64,000 bases of DNA, taken from NCBI GenBank assembly GCA_014529385.2, contig CM043960.1, forward strand, positions 23,198,896-23,262,895, read 5' to 3'. The DNA comes from Adiantum capillus-veneris (lineage: Eukaryota; Streptophyta; Polypodiopsida; Polypodiales; Pteridaceae). This document shows positions 10,198 through 19,512 of this stretch, piece after piece. Position numbers and translations under genes: made by a program. Numbering within the stretch: position 1 is the first letter of the stretch; the number at the start of each line of letters is the position of its first letter. The notes under the pieces were generated by a model. That model was not told the DNA's origin, ran no database searches, and saw only the letters and a program-made list of their open reading frames with translations.

Positions 10198-11143
10198 TGG
10201 TTGCTGACTCCATCATCCTCTGAAGAGTATCATGCGGATATACCTTCATACTCTTTCGAAGCTGCGGTTGGAGACCCGCTTCGAATTTTCGTTTCTTTTC
10301 CTTGTCGGCAATCTTCATGAAGGGAGTGACCTTCAGAAGAACCGACCAATACTTGTCCACATAAGTCGTTACTCTTTTATGTTCCTTCTGGGCAAGCCAG
10401 TCCCATTCCTTTCGTATGTCCTGCTCGAAGTCAGGTGGAAGAAATTGTTCATAAAATTCAGATTTGAAGCTCTCCCAAGTTTTGGCCTGAGAACCTTCCA
10501 GAATCTTGGCTAACCACCAATTACTTGCCGTTTCCTTGAGGTGCATCCCCACATGGCGTAATTTGGATCTTTCTGTGAAGTGCCCATTGGTAAAGGCGAC
10601 TTCAAACTGTCTGATGAAGGACAGTGCTTTGGAGATGTCTCTCCGTCCGTTGTAGGTTTCGAACTTGATGTCCTTGTCGCCCGATTTGAAGACTCTCATG
10701 CGATGTTGAGACTTGCGACCATGCTTCTTGAATCGAGGCTTATCTTTAGGTTGATGTAGGGTAGTAGCAGTAGCGGCTTCCTTCTTCTGACGAGATGATC
10801 GAGAAGTAGAAGTATAATCAAGAGAGTAGGATGGAGATGAGATAGAGATGTCCTTGCTCTCGTCTAGCAAAGAGAGCGCTTTTTCCTGGCCTTTCCTTGG
10901 AGTAGGCCGTTCATTTCGATCCGAAGATCCTTTGTGCACCTCGGCACGTTCTTCTTCTCTTTCCTCCTGTGGTCTCACGCCAACAGTGTTGTCTGGATGC
11001 TTGGCTGCATCAGTTCCATTCGTTTTCTTCATTCCGCCCAAGAGCTTTTGGACGTTTGGCAACAGTAAGATTTGTTGCAAATCCGCAAGCTGAGCTTGCA
11101 CTTGTTGAAGCTCCTCTTCAACGCTTCTCCCTTGGCCCGACAT
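10112..11143 (-). CDS. Element B Gag (matrix/capsid region)
   Basis: 343 codons starting 59 bases downstream of the primer-binding site, the expected place for gag. It opens with MSGQGRSVEEELQQVQAQ, a probable coiled coil, followed by a charged low-complexity region. The retrotransposon Gag domain follows (about residues 150-290), with FETYNGRRDISKALSFIRQF and a conserved NWWLAKIL Trp pair. Gag packages the RNA in cytoplasmic particles. The last 30 or so residues are out of frame with the zinc knuckle in the overlapping ORF (10197-8467), so a single-base indel near 10160-10175 has split Gag. Confidence 0.9.
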   Translation of the reverse strand: MSGQGRSVEEELQQVQAQLADLQQILLLPNVQKLLGGMKKTNGTDAAKHPDNTVGVRPQEEREEERAEVHKGSSDRNERPTPRKGQEKALSLLDESKDISISSPSYSLDYTSTSRSSRQKKEAATATTLHQPKDKPRFKKHGRKSQHRMRVFKSGDKDIKFETYNGRRDISKALSFIRQFEVAFTNGHFTERSKLRHVGMHLKETASNWWLAKILEGSQAKTWESFKSEFYEQFLPPDFEQDIRKEWDWLAQKEHKRVTTYVDKYWSVLLKVTPFMKIADKEKKRKFEAGLQPQLRKSMKVYPHDTLQRMMESATIAEDLHSTGTPRKMEHSTYRARQRGGLR

Positions 11144-11200
11144 GGTTCTTCCCGTTCTTCCCGGAATCGTCCTTCTTTGCAGAGAAAGAGAGGAGTCCTA

Positions 11201-11212
11201 GCTCTGATACCA
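11201..11212 (-). other. Primer-binding site of element B (initiator-Met tRNA)
   Basis: Minus strand reads TGGTATCAGAGC one base inside the 5' LTR, the classic plant complement of the initiator-Met tRNA 3' end. Confidence 0.93.
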
Positions 11213-11213
11213 C

Positions 11214-12511
11214 TGTCACAAAACGGGAGCGTATACGAGCACTTAGAAATCTGAAAAATAAAATACTTTGCAAAAGGGAGAGAAGGGAGAAGATCGACAC
11301 AGTATTGGGGACCAGAAGATGGGCTGGTCCCCCCCTCGTTAAGAGTATTCTTTATTCAGGGAGAATTCTTATACAAGCACGAGAACCCGAGAAAACCCCT
11401 CCGTTCTGTAATCTTAGACCCGAAGGTCGTGCTTTTCCGTAAAGGGCTTGGGCACAAGGCCGTTCCTTCCCGTAAGGGACTTAGGCGCGAAGCCGTACTT
11501 TCCCGTAAGGGACTTAGGCGTAAAGCCGTACTTCCCGTGAAGGGCTTTCCCGTAAGACGGGAGGTTCCTGCAAAACAAACCACACAAAGCAATAATGCTC
11601 AATGCGTATCAACACCTTATACCTGTCGCTCCTTGCTCGGAAAAGCGGCCTCCGTACTCGGTCGTCACACGAACACTTGCCGTTTCCGTCGTCAGCCTCT
11701 ACTCCAGAATCCCAGCGCTAGCACTTTTTGCTGCTTCCGGCATGTCAAAACTGGAACGCTGGCTACCCTTTTATAGGCCCTTGCACCCAGCGGGAATAGG
11801 GGCCGAAAAGGCAGAACCTGGCGCTCCTAGAGAGAGGAGAGAGAAGAATCGCTGATTCTGGCGCTTTCTAGAGAGAGGAGAGAGAGATCGCTGATTTTCA
11901 GCCTGCGTAGCCTATTAGCGCTGGCTTTTTAGAAGGACTTGCTTTATTCTATTAATAAAGGGCTGGTCACTTAAAAGTGACTGGCCACTTTATAAAATAA
12001 AGTGTGAACCTGTTCAAACTTTAAAAACTCACTTAGTTAGTAAAAACAATGCTACACGAACACATTCCAGGCGTCCCTGGGTGCAGGACACGACACAGAT
12101 GCAATGCAGACACAGACTCCTCGCAGGAAAACATCTGCCCTCCCGCGACTGTTCCTGCTTTTCATAAAAAGCTTCATTGAACCCATCTTTATTCTTGTGC
12201 TTGCGTTCTTACGCGTATTTTTCTTACTCAGTTCGGATTTCCTCCTTAGCCTACGGGATGCCCCCTTACTGATGCACCCGTCACCCGTCATGTGACGCAT
12301 CAGGGGCACTCGTAACCCGGCCCTTTCCACCGAACTTACGGAAACTCCTTCGCGATGTTTACCGTCACCCATCAAATGACACATCGGAGTTGTCCGTTCT
12401 TGATGGTAGTTCCTGTAGCTACAATCTTTTAACAGTTCTTAGTGCACACAATAAAATATCCTAAAAAAGAGATTAATCATTAAAAATAAGAAAATAGTCC
12501 AATTAGCAACA
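11214..12511 (-). repeat. 5' LTR of element B
   Basis: 1298 bp, starting TGTCACAAAA and ending AGCAACA. It carries the minus-strand promoter TATA (TATAAAAG at 11768-11775) that would drive the B genomic RNA leftwards. Confidence 0.95.
11768..11775 (-). promoter_or_regulatory. LTR TATA box of element B
   Basis: TATAAAAG on the minus strand within the 5' LTR, about 740 bp from its U3 tip, with gag downstream. It is conserved in the 3' LTR at 5717-5724. Confidence 0.6.
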
Positions 12512-12895
12512 CTCCAAAGCCAATCTAAGAGCGGTACGCTAGGCCTCCAAGGCCGTGTTTCTTGCCGCCTCTTCCGCCTTTCTTAGTTGTTTCCGTTCTT
12601 TTTGTTCATTGCGCTCGCGTTCTAAAGCAAGTCGATTGTCTTCTTGTTTTGCGGCATGTTTTGCGTTTTTTTCGTCGCGCTCGCGGTTCTTAGCAAGGCG
12701 ATTTGCTTCTTGTCTATACATCATGGCCATCATCTGCTTGACCATTGCCTCCATAGGGTTTGGTGCACTTGGTGGCGTAGATGGCGAAGGGGGAGGGTTG
12801 AAGAAATCATCTCCGGGTGGGGAAGAGTCTTCGTCGTCTCTCTCATGCTCATCACCTGTATGCGAAGTATCCATTCCGCTTTGGGTGACGACCAT
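12512..12895 (-). pseudogene. Gag N-terminus of element A (continues at 5161)
   Basis: The minus-strand ORF starts at the ATG near 12895 (MVVTQSGMDTSHTGDEHERD). It contains an acidic/Pro-rich segment (PPPSPSTPPSAPNPMEAM) and then a long charged helix (REANRLAKNRERDEKNAKHAAK type) likely to form a coiled coil. The frame reaches the B insertion at 12512 and joins 5161 after removal of B and one CTCCA copy. Elements C (25241-25567) and E (28620-29087) carry the same N-terminal layout. Confidence 0.82.
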
Positions 12896-13361
12896 CTTGG
12901 GTTCTTAAGTTCGCGAGGAACTTGGGTTCTTGAGGGTCTTGAGGTTCTTGATTCGTGAGGGTCTTGGGTTCTTGAGGTTCTTGAGTCTTTGAGGGTCTTG
13001 GGTTCTTGAGGTTTTCTTTCGCTTGCAAATCACATTGGAGAAGGATCTTCTCTTCACCCGAGTTCTTCTCCTTTCTGCGGGTGCACCCCTTGGCGGCCTT
13101 GCGCTCACACCAAGGTTGCTTTTTCCCACCTCACGTTGAGTGGCCGGCCGCTAAGTGCACGGTCCGCTCTCAATGAGTGAAAAGAGACACAAGGGGAGGC
13201 TGGACAAGCCCTTCTTTCTTGGGATTCCTGTCACTCTTCAACAAAACACGATTAGGAATGGACACGCCCAAGCGAACTTGGGTTCATGCGATCGCAACAA
13301 GCAAAAAAAATTCTTGTCGTTCTTGTGGTTCTTCCCTTGAGTAGTACAAAACACTTCCAAA
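12896..13361 (-). other. 5' leader of element A with CTCAAGAACC-type minisatellite
   Basis: Untranslated leader between the primer-binding site and gag. 12900-13018 is an irregular array (plus-strand GGTTCTTGAGG and GGGTCTTGGGTTCTTG units). The same array occurs in the leaders of C (25605-25705) and E (29098-29180). The remainder is conserved among the three elements (for example the CCCCTTGGCGGCCTTGCGC block at about 13085 and 29246). No gene is seen here. Confidence 0.65.
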
Positions 13362-13373
13362 GCTCTGATACCA
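13362..13373 (-). other. Primer-binding site of element A (initiator-Met tRNA)
   Basis: Minus strand TGGTATCAGAGC, one base from the 5' LTR at 13375. Confidence 0.93.
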
Positions 13374-13374
13374 A

Positions 13375-14518
13375 TGTAAGGTGGAGCGGAATGAATGTTG
13401 TATTTTCTCAAGATTAGTGATCCATATTTGCTCAAGGTTCCTTTTAGTTCTTAGGGAAGGAGAGAGCTGTCCGTCTTTATGGAGAGTGCTGTGATCACGA
13501 ACAAAGTGAGTGGATATTGTGCATGCAAGTGAATGAGACTGAGAGAAGGAGAGAGAAGAGATATGACACCCGAGAGGTTGAAAAACCCTCCTCCGAAGGC
13601 CCCACTCTCGTCGGCGAGAGTGGTCTACTTTTTGATTGCACGAAGTGGTACAATGCGTATGCAATGGACTGATGACGACGACGACTTGGTGGTTGAAATC
13701 TGAGATCTTCTAATCGCTGAATTTCGGGACTGTTTCGGTGGCTGAAAATGACTGTTTTGGCTGCGTTTTCTTGGGCTAAAGATGGGGGAACTTCTGCAAT
13801 CAATCTGGGATGTATCTGCTACCTTGCTAAAGGCTGAAACCTGCGGTTTTGACTGCTGAATTGCTGATACAAAAACGCTGAGATGGCTGATCCAAAAAAC
13901 GCTGAGATGGCTGATGTTTGCTGGCGTTTTTGGCTGAAATCGCTTCTGCTCTGCTGAGGTTGAAAAACGCTAGCATTTGGTCTTCTGGCGATGGGGAAAA
14001 CTGCAATGGCTATGGCTGTCGATGATGTTGTCGATCATGCAAGACGGGGAAAAAACGCCAGGAAGGGGAGGTTGTCCTAGTGCTAGAAAACGCTAGGGGT
14101 GCTGAGGGAGGGTACTGCTGAGAAGTTGCCTGTTGAGCGGGAAGCTCCTGTTGCCTCTTCTGCCAGAAAGTGCTAACTTGGGTTTGCTTATATATTAACT
14201 TAGCAAAATTGCCCTACCTACTTTTGTTAGAAAGTCACTTAAAAATAATAAGTAAAAATACCAAAAATAGGGAAAATAGGCTAAATGCATTGGAAAATTC
14301 CCTTGACTGAATTTGATGGATTCTGAAGGGAATACTGATGATCATGTTGTGTGAAACCAGAGGATATGCATCTACACTAAGTGTCTGGGCATGCACGGTC
14401 TACGAATAGACTCACAAAAGTGCCAGATCACTTCTAATCTAGACTTGGCTGGACTGACTGAACCCTGCTGTGGTGTAGCTTGTCCACGGACACATAGGGT
14501 TGGATGTGTCACGTGACA
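13375..14518 (-). repeat. 5' LTR of element A
   Basis: 1144 bp, TGTAAGGTGG...ACGTGACA, closely matching 1379-2511. It contains a minus-strand TATA-like motif at about 14189-14196 and the palindromic G-box tip at 14507-14518. It is followed by the TSD ATTGA (14519-14523). Confidence 0.92.
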
Positions 14519-14523
14519 ATTGA

Positions 14524-15216
14524 GCTGCCGACTAAGGAAAGCTATTGGACGACCATGCTGCTGAAGCACAGCGCCTATGGCGACATTGCTCCCATCCGTC
14601 CATACCTCAAAGGGGTATCCACGGCACCTGTCAATCCAAAAGGCATAACAACATACTCCCATTGCCCTCGCTGTGTGCGAAAAGCGGTCTTGAAGATGTC
14701 GCCTTTGAATACCCGTACTTGATGGTATCTACTCTTGAGATCGACCTTACTGAAAACCTTTGCCCGATTGAGCCTATCAAGGATATACTCAATGCGCGGC
14801 ATCAGAAATTTGTTCTTGACGGTCATCTTGTTCAAAGCCCTGTAATCAACACACAAACAAGACGAACCATCCTTCTTGCGGACAAACAAAATAGGAGCAG
14901 CAAAAGGACTTACACTAGGAGGTATGAATCCTCTAGCCACCAACTCCGTGAGTCGTTGCTCTAACTCTTCCTCCTGTGTCTTGTTTAAACGGTAGGGAGC
15001 CTTACTGACAGGCTGTGCCCTCTCCATAAGCTCGATATGATGGTCCTCCGGCTGCTCGGGTGGGAGACAGGGTGGAAGATCATGCTGCAAAAAGAGATGC
15101 TTAAACTTGGTAAACAAGTCTGAATACTTGTCTGGAGCCTGAATGCTCTGGGAAACTGGAGCAGCATAGATGAATGCCGCTTGTGCTCCTCGTCGTAATT
15201 CCCGCTTTACTTGCAC
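14524..15216 (-). pseudogene. Element C reverse transcriptase (catalytic half deleted) and start of RNase H
   Basis: Minus-strand RT N-terminal half: PYRLNKTQEEELEQRL, VRKKDGSSCLCVDYRALNK, DLKSRYHQVR and VVMPFGLTG. At FGLTG (about 14620) the sequence jumps, with a frame change, straight into RNase H (YPFEVWTDGSNVAIGAVL). The RT segment carrying the catalytic Asp-Asp pair and the thumb is therefore missing, and this copy could not polymerise DNA. The RNase H frame reaches the A insertion (14523) and resumes at 1378. Confidence 0.88.
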
Positions 15217-16190
15217 ATGAGAATGAGAGGCAAAGAATGCAGACCCTCCTCATCACGAATGATGATGGGGGAGTCAGTCTTGGCATTTAATGTGAGAGTG
15301 TTGCCCTCCCAATCAATGAGAGGGTTATGCTCACGAAACCATCTAATGCCCAAAAGCATATCACATCCTGAAAGAGGAGACACGAGAAATTTCCTACGGA
15401 AAGTAGCTTGTTGAACTGTAAACAACACATCAAAGCACTCTTTCGTGATGAGAGAGTCCATACTGGGAGCGAAGCCAGAGACCTCGAGAGGAGATTTCTG
15501 ACTAACCTCTAGGCGGGCTCTCTCAACAAGAGAGACACTAATCACATCATGCATATTGCCTGGATCAAACAATATGATAAAACACTGACCCTTTATATGA
15601 CCATAACACTTCATGAGAGACTCATCAATGTGTGTTTCATAGACACGAGAAGATTCAGCTTGGTTCATTAAAGTGCTTGTGGTTGCTGTGGGTGCCTTTC
15701 CTTCTTTAGGTGGGGCTATCTTAGGACAAGCCTTCTTAATGTGACCCTTGACGTGGCATTGATAACATCTACCTTCCTTAGCATAAATCACTTGTTCTTC
15801 AGCCGTGATGTATCCTTCTATAATTCCTTGTGCAGCTTTCTCATCCGGGGTGAGCTTAGGTTTTGCAAGTGCTTTAGCTTTACCCTTAGATTCATTTTGA
15901 GAGTTCTTTTCTGAAGAATTAGAGGAAGAAGAGTTACCATTCTTATCATTCTTACCGTTCTTACCATTTTGCGGGTTCTGAGAAGTCTGAGAGGTTCCTT
16001 GAGAAATCTTCTTCTCCTTAGGCTTTCCCTTATTGTGCTTCATCTCCTGTGCGAGAGCAATGGCTACCGCCTTGTTGAGATTGATTGGATCAAGTACCTC
16101 CACATCAAATTTGATATACTCGTCCAATCCATAAAGGACTGCGTCTTTGTGCTCCGCATCCGATTTGCGTAATTGCGTGCCGAGCTGCAA
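15207..16190 (-). CDS. Element C Gag C-terminus, zinc knuckle and aspartic protease
   Basis: 327-codon open stretch. It carries a Gag C-terminal segment (QLGTQLRKSDAEHKDAV), a Lys/Asn/Ser-rich linker with QNPQNGKNGKNDKNG repeats, a complete zinc knuckle CYQCHVKGHIKKAC near residue 152, and a retropepsin (ILFDPGN near residue 207, CDMLLGIRWF near 280). The active-site triad reads Asp-Pro-Gly. It ends at a frame change into the RT piece (15216). It is the closest relative in this window of the element A protease, the basis for treating A as a non-autonomous derivative of the C family. Confidence 0.85.
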   Translation of the reverse strand: MQLGTQLRKSDAEHKDAVLYGLDEYIKFDVEVLDPINLNKAVAIALAQEMKHNKGKPKEKKISQGTSQTSQNPQNGKNGKNDKNGNSSSSNSSEKNSQNESKGKAKALAKPKLTPDEKAAQGIIEGYITAEEQVIYAKEGRCYQCHVKGHIKKACPKIAPPKEGKAPTATTSTLMNQAESSRVYETHIDESLMKCYGHIKGQCFIILFDPGNMHDVISVSLVERARLEVSQKSPLEVSGFAPSMDSLITKECFDVLFTVQQATFRRKFLVSPLSGCDMLLGIRWFREHNPLIDWEGNTLTLNAKTDSPIIIRDEEGLHSLPLILMCK

Positions 16191-16757
16191 GACACATTAG
16201 AGAAAGACATAACTGACATACCATTTGCTCGATAGCACGCCAATCGTCCTTCAATCGTGTGAGGTATCGGGGTGGCAGAAACCGCGCGGTGAGCTTGTCT
16301 TGGAAGTCGGCCCAATTGAAGGAAAGGGGCGCGTCTTCGTCGGCTTCCTCTAGGTGCGCGGCCAACTGTGCCTCTTGCCATGTGTGGTACCAATTAATGG
16401 CATCACCGGCAACGTACATGGCTGCCGTCAAAACCTTGCTATTGCGTGTCTTCTTAGTTGTCGCAAAATAAGCATTAAATTGATGCAACCAAGAATGAAT
16501 AACAGTAGCATCCATCTAACCATCATACTTACTCAAAGTCAACTTGTTTGTGACTGGGTTGTTGGAGTCCGAATCTCGGCTTGCGCCACTCGATGAACTA
16601 CCAGCATCTTTGGTTGGCTCGAACTTCGAGGCGAGAACCCGTCGACCCAATTCTTGCATGCGTAAATCTCCTCGTGCCTCACAATCTTTCTTCGGCCGCC
16701 AAGCGTGCATCATCGCGTTCATGCTCCAAAGCTGCCTTTCTTTCTTTTCGTTCCTTG
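16105..16757 (-). pseudogene. Element C Gag, central capsid region
   Basis: Frames 16722-16516 and 16515-16105 read as one Gag split by a stop near 16516. They run from a helix ending MQELGRRVLASKFEP, through MDATVIHSWLHQFNAYFATT and a NWYHTWQEAQLAAHLEEA segment, to the DKLTARFLPPRYLTRLKDDW motif. The latter is typical of retrotransposon Gag. Position 16757 is the junction with element D, beyond which Gag continues at 25241. Confidence 0.82.
16753..16757. repeat. Target-site duplication of element D, left copy (CCTTG)
   Basis: CCTTG at 16753-16757 repeats at 25236-25240 just outside the D LTRs. This fixes the LTR ends as TGTCACC...GGTTA. Confidence 0.88.
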
Positions 16758-18300
16758 TGTCACCAGGAGCTGTATTTTTCCTGTTGCCTTTCGTAAATAA
16801 GTACTAGATATTTTTATTTATTTTATTTTTACTTGTTTTCCCCGGAACCCTTGAAAGGGTGCAAGTGGACATTGCATGGCCAGTGTGAAATGGCTGCAGC
16901 CAAATGGGTTTCTCACATCGGGGATCTAGGTCGGTCAGACAGGGACTGCCGGGCCAGTTAGCACTGAATTCTGATGAGTATGGAAGCTCGTGTGCGCCAA
17001 ACTGGAATTTGGGCCACTCGTCAAGTCACTCCAACTTTATAAGTTGAAAGGGGCCAGTAAATTAACCCACATTGTAGATGTTGGTCAAATGGTAGTCTTC
17101 AATGATGGTCAGGAGACCGATAGGGACGCCATGGAAGCATCTCCTAAAATTTAGGGAACTGCTATTTTTGACCGGAAAATGTGTTCGCGTCATTAGCTCT
17201 GGAATGACAAGGGGAACATTCTATTGCTCTGTTGCCAAGTCAACTGACGCACCAGTTGAGATATTTTTAGTAGGGAAAGCCCAAACTCGGAAACTGGGCG
17301 ACGTGTCAGCCTGTGAGCGATTCTGCCACTCTGGGAGGCAAAAACGAGCTGCATATCAACAAAGGGGGCGCCATTTTCAGCCTCAGGTGGATTGTAGCAG
17401 GTATAGAAGCTATGGAATGCTTACCTTGCCCTCTATGCACAGTATGGTGACGGGAGTGATGCCCCGCACGCTACATATTGCTCTCTTTCTCCCCTACGTA
17501 CAGTATGTTATGCCCCACTAGTGGGCTTCTCATTTGACCTATGTACAGTTCTGGGGGTTTATGTGCGTTTGCCAAGGCAAGAGCCTTCTGAACAGGAACC
17601 GGATTAGCTAATTGCTAATCCCCCACAGGTACGCACAGTTCCATCACGAAAGATTGCGAGTTTGGAGAGTTTTCTCGCGTGAAAACTCGTCCAATTCACA
17701 GGGGAACTGTCCCATTGCGTGCGGGAGCCCTTGGGACACGCGTAGGCGTGTTCACTCCGCTAAAAACGATCCGAAACAGGGAATTACAGCCTGCTGTGTT
17801 TTTCTGCAGGTTTAGGGTTTCGCACCTAAACTGCAAGGGAACATCGGGGGAGCCTCGTGAGAGCCTTGGGATGCGTGTACAGGCTTTTGGGCTCCCGGCA
17901 GTGAAAAACAGAGAATTACAGCCTGCTGAATTTCTGTGACAGCTCACCAGAAAGCTTCCAAATATCGAGGGAATCCGTCCTAGACAGGTGTTTTTGACCT
18001 ACAGGGGTTTTTGCATCGTTATGTTGTCGAAATCCGGTCGAAAACCTGCGTTTTCAGCCCTCGCCAGGTTTGGACAGCTTTGTGAAAGCTTGTGCTAAGT
18101 GGTCGGATCGTCTACCTTAATTTGAATAAAGAAATACGGAAAGGGGCGCCAGTCTTTGGGGCCTACAGGGTGTCGGTCTTGTGTGCGCAATGACATTCTA
18201 GTCGCTGGACGCAACTGTGTTCTCTTCCCTTCTTAGTGCTCTGTGTAAAGTTAACAGGTAATTGAAATAGTACCGCCCTCTACGTTGTACGGGCCGGTTA
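16758..18300 (+). repeat. 5' LTR of element D
   Basis: 1543 bp from TGTCACCAGG to CGGGCCGGTTA. It includes GAATAAAGAAATACGG followed by a GGGGCGCCA block near 18125 that is shared with the LTRs of element G. No separate gene is contained. Confidence 0.93.
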
Positions 18301-18302
18301 TA

Positions 18303-18318
18303 TGGTTCCATCGACGGG
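18303..18318 (+). other. Putative primer-binding site of element D (not initiator-Met)
   Basis: TGGTTCCATCGACGGG begins two bases after the LTR. The TGG start fits a tRNA 3' CCA, but the rest does not match the TGGTATCAGAGC site used by the other elements. I cannot name the tRNA. Confidence 0.5.
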
Positions 18319-18387
18319 ATAGTCACTTTTTCTTCAAAAAGTGCAGCGTGGATTGTTGTGGGTGAAAGCAACACAGAGCTTGTCGAT

Positions 18388-19506
18388 ATGGCAGAGAAGA
18401 GAGACCAAGTACCTGAAGAGGGATCTTCCTCACATGGCACAGAGAAAATTCCTTCAACTCTTCAAGAAGAGGGGACAGGTTGTTTAGAACTGAACTGCGT
18501 TGTTGCACGGACATGTTTCAGCAGTTGGCTAACAACCCAAGGATGCAGGAATTCTTACAGGCTCCGACACAGGGTTTTCAGCCTCCTACACAGGGCATGA
18601 CTGAGCGCTCCGTTGCAGGAAAAGGAGATTTCCAATGCGCAGAGGACTCATGATGCTCGAGGGAAAGCCCATGTGGTTGAGCAACTAGCGGTGTCCAATG
18701 ATCCAAAGCAACTTGCTTTAGCTGGACAGGAACCATTTGTGAATGGTCAAGGGAGCAATGAACAGGCTATGCGTCAGACCCTTCCATTACCTAATACTTA
18801 TCCTGGTTATTTTGGAGGTGGTTCAGTGTTTCAAGCTATGGCTGGACCTTCCACAGGTTATATGCCAGGGAATGTGTTCGGGACAATGCAAACAGGCATG
18901 GGTAACCCTATGTACGTGAACATGGGTGTCCAACCAGGTTTTCAGGGTGCCTATGGCCAGTTTCGAGTGCCTGGAACACAATTTGGTATGGCTGGTTTTT
19001 CGCAGCCATACGTACAAAATGCAGATATGACAAGGAAAACAGTTGATGCGAGTGCTGGAATGAACACTCATGGAGCACCACTGCTACAGGCACCTGTTTA
19101 TGATAATGTGGCTCCTTTGAGTCAGCCTAAGGATTACAAGGAAGGTGGGCAGGGAGTGAAGTTTGAAACTTTCAGAGGAACTGAGGACCAATTAAAGGCT
19201 TTGACCTTTATATAGCAGTTCGATGCAGCTTATGCTGGAGGCAACTTCACGGAATCTTCAAAGATACGCAAGGCTGCCACTTTCTTGAAAGGGAATGCGC
19301 TTCAATGGTGGACCGCATTGTTGAACCAAGGTCAAGCCCCAACAACATGGGTCCAATTCAAACAACTTGTTGCGCCTGCATGGTTGACAAACACTTTTGA
19401 AGTGGATGTAATGACGGAATGGCACGAGTTGAATGCTAAACAGTGTGCGGATCTGGAAGAGTACAATAAACGGTTTTGGGCCGCACTGTTGCCAGTCACC
19501 TCTTAA
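18388..19506 (+). pseudogene. Element D Gag
   Basis: The ATG at 18388 opens Gag (MAEKRDQVPEEGSSSHG). Frame changes near 18500 and 18610 interrupt it, and 18613-19215 then reads a Gly/Met/Pro-rich linker (YPGYFGGGSVFQAMAGPSTG) leading to VKFETFRGTEDQLKALTFI, the start of the capsid-type Gag domain. It continues past a TAG (19213) with QFDAAYAGGNFTESSKIRK and ALQWWTALLNQG, and past a TAA (19504). Both stops are one transition away from CAG or CAA. Gag would assemble the particle; this copy cannot make it. Confidence 0.85.
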
Positions 19507-19512
19507 AGGTTT

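Larger units (their letters stand above)
5162..12511 (-). mobile_element. Element B: near-intact Ty3/gypsy chromovirus-type retrotransposon
   Basis: 7.35-kb element with LTRs 5162-6450 and 11214-12511 (TGTCACAAAA...AGCAACA), TSD CTCCA, an initiator-Met primer-binding site, a purine tract, and gag-PR-RT-RH-INT-chromodomain on the minus strand. The LTRs differ by about nine or ten substitutions and two small indels by my count, so this is the most recent insertion in the stack. Two defects break the polyprotein: a frame change at the Gag/zinc-knuckle junction (about 10160-10175) and one TGA between RT and RNase H (about 8465). It lies inside the gag of element A. Confidence 0.95.
1379..14518 (-). 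mobile_element. Element A: non-autonomous Ty3/gypsy-derived LTR retrotransposon, interrupted by element B
   Basis: Two related LTRs (1379-2511 and 13375-14518) start TGTAAGGTG and end CACGTGACA on the plus strand. They are bounded by the duplication ATTGA (1374-1378 and 14519-14523). A primer-binding site matching initiator-Met tRNA lies beside the right LTR and a purine tract beside the left LTR, so transcription runs on the minus strand. Without the B insertion (5162-12511) the element is about 5.8 kb. It carries gag, an aspartic protease and a His/Asp-rich ORF ending in a chromodomain-like segment, but no reverse transcriptase, RNase H or integrase. It therefore needs enzymes supplied in trans, plausibly from C-type elements that share its gag, protease and primer-binding site. 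It is inserted in the RNase H of element C. Confidence 0.9.

Noticed and set aside
14372-14662. Chimeric minus ORF joining RNase H to LTR sequence
   Set aside because: The part below 14519 is translated A LTR. Only 14524-14662 is real element C coding.
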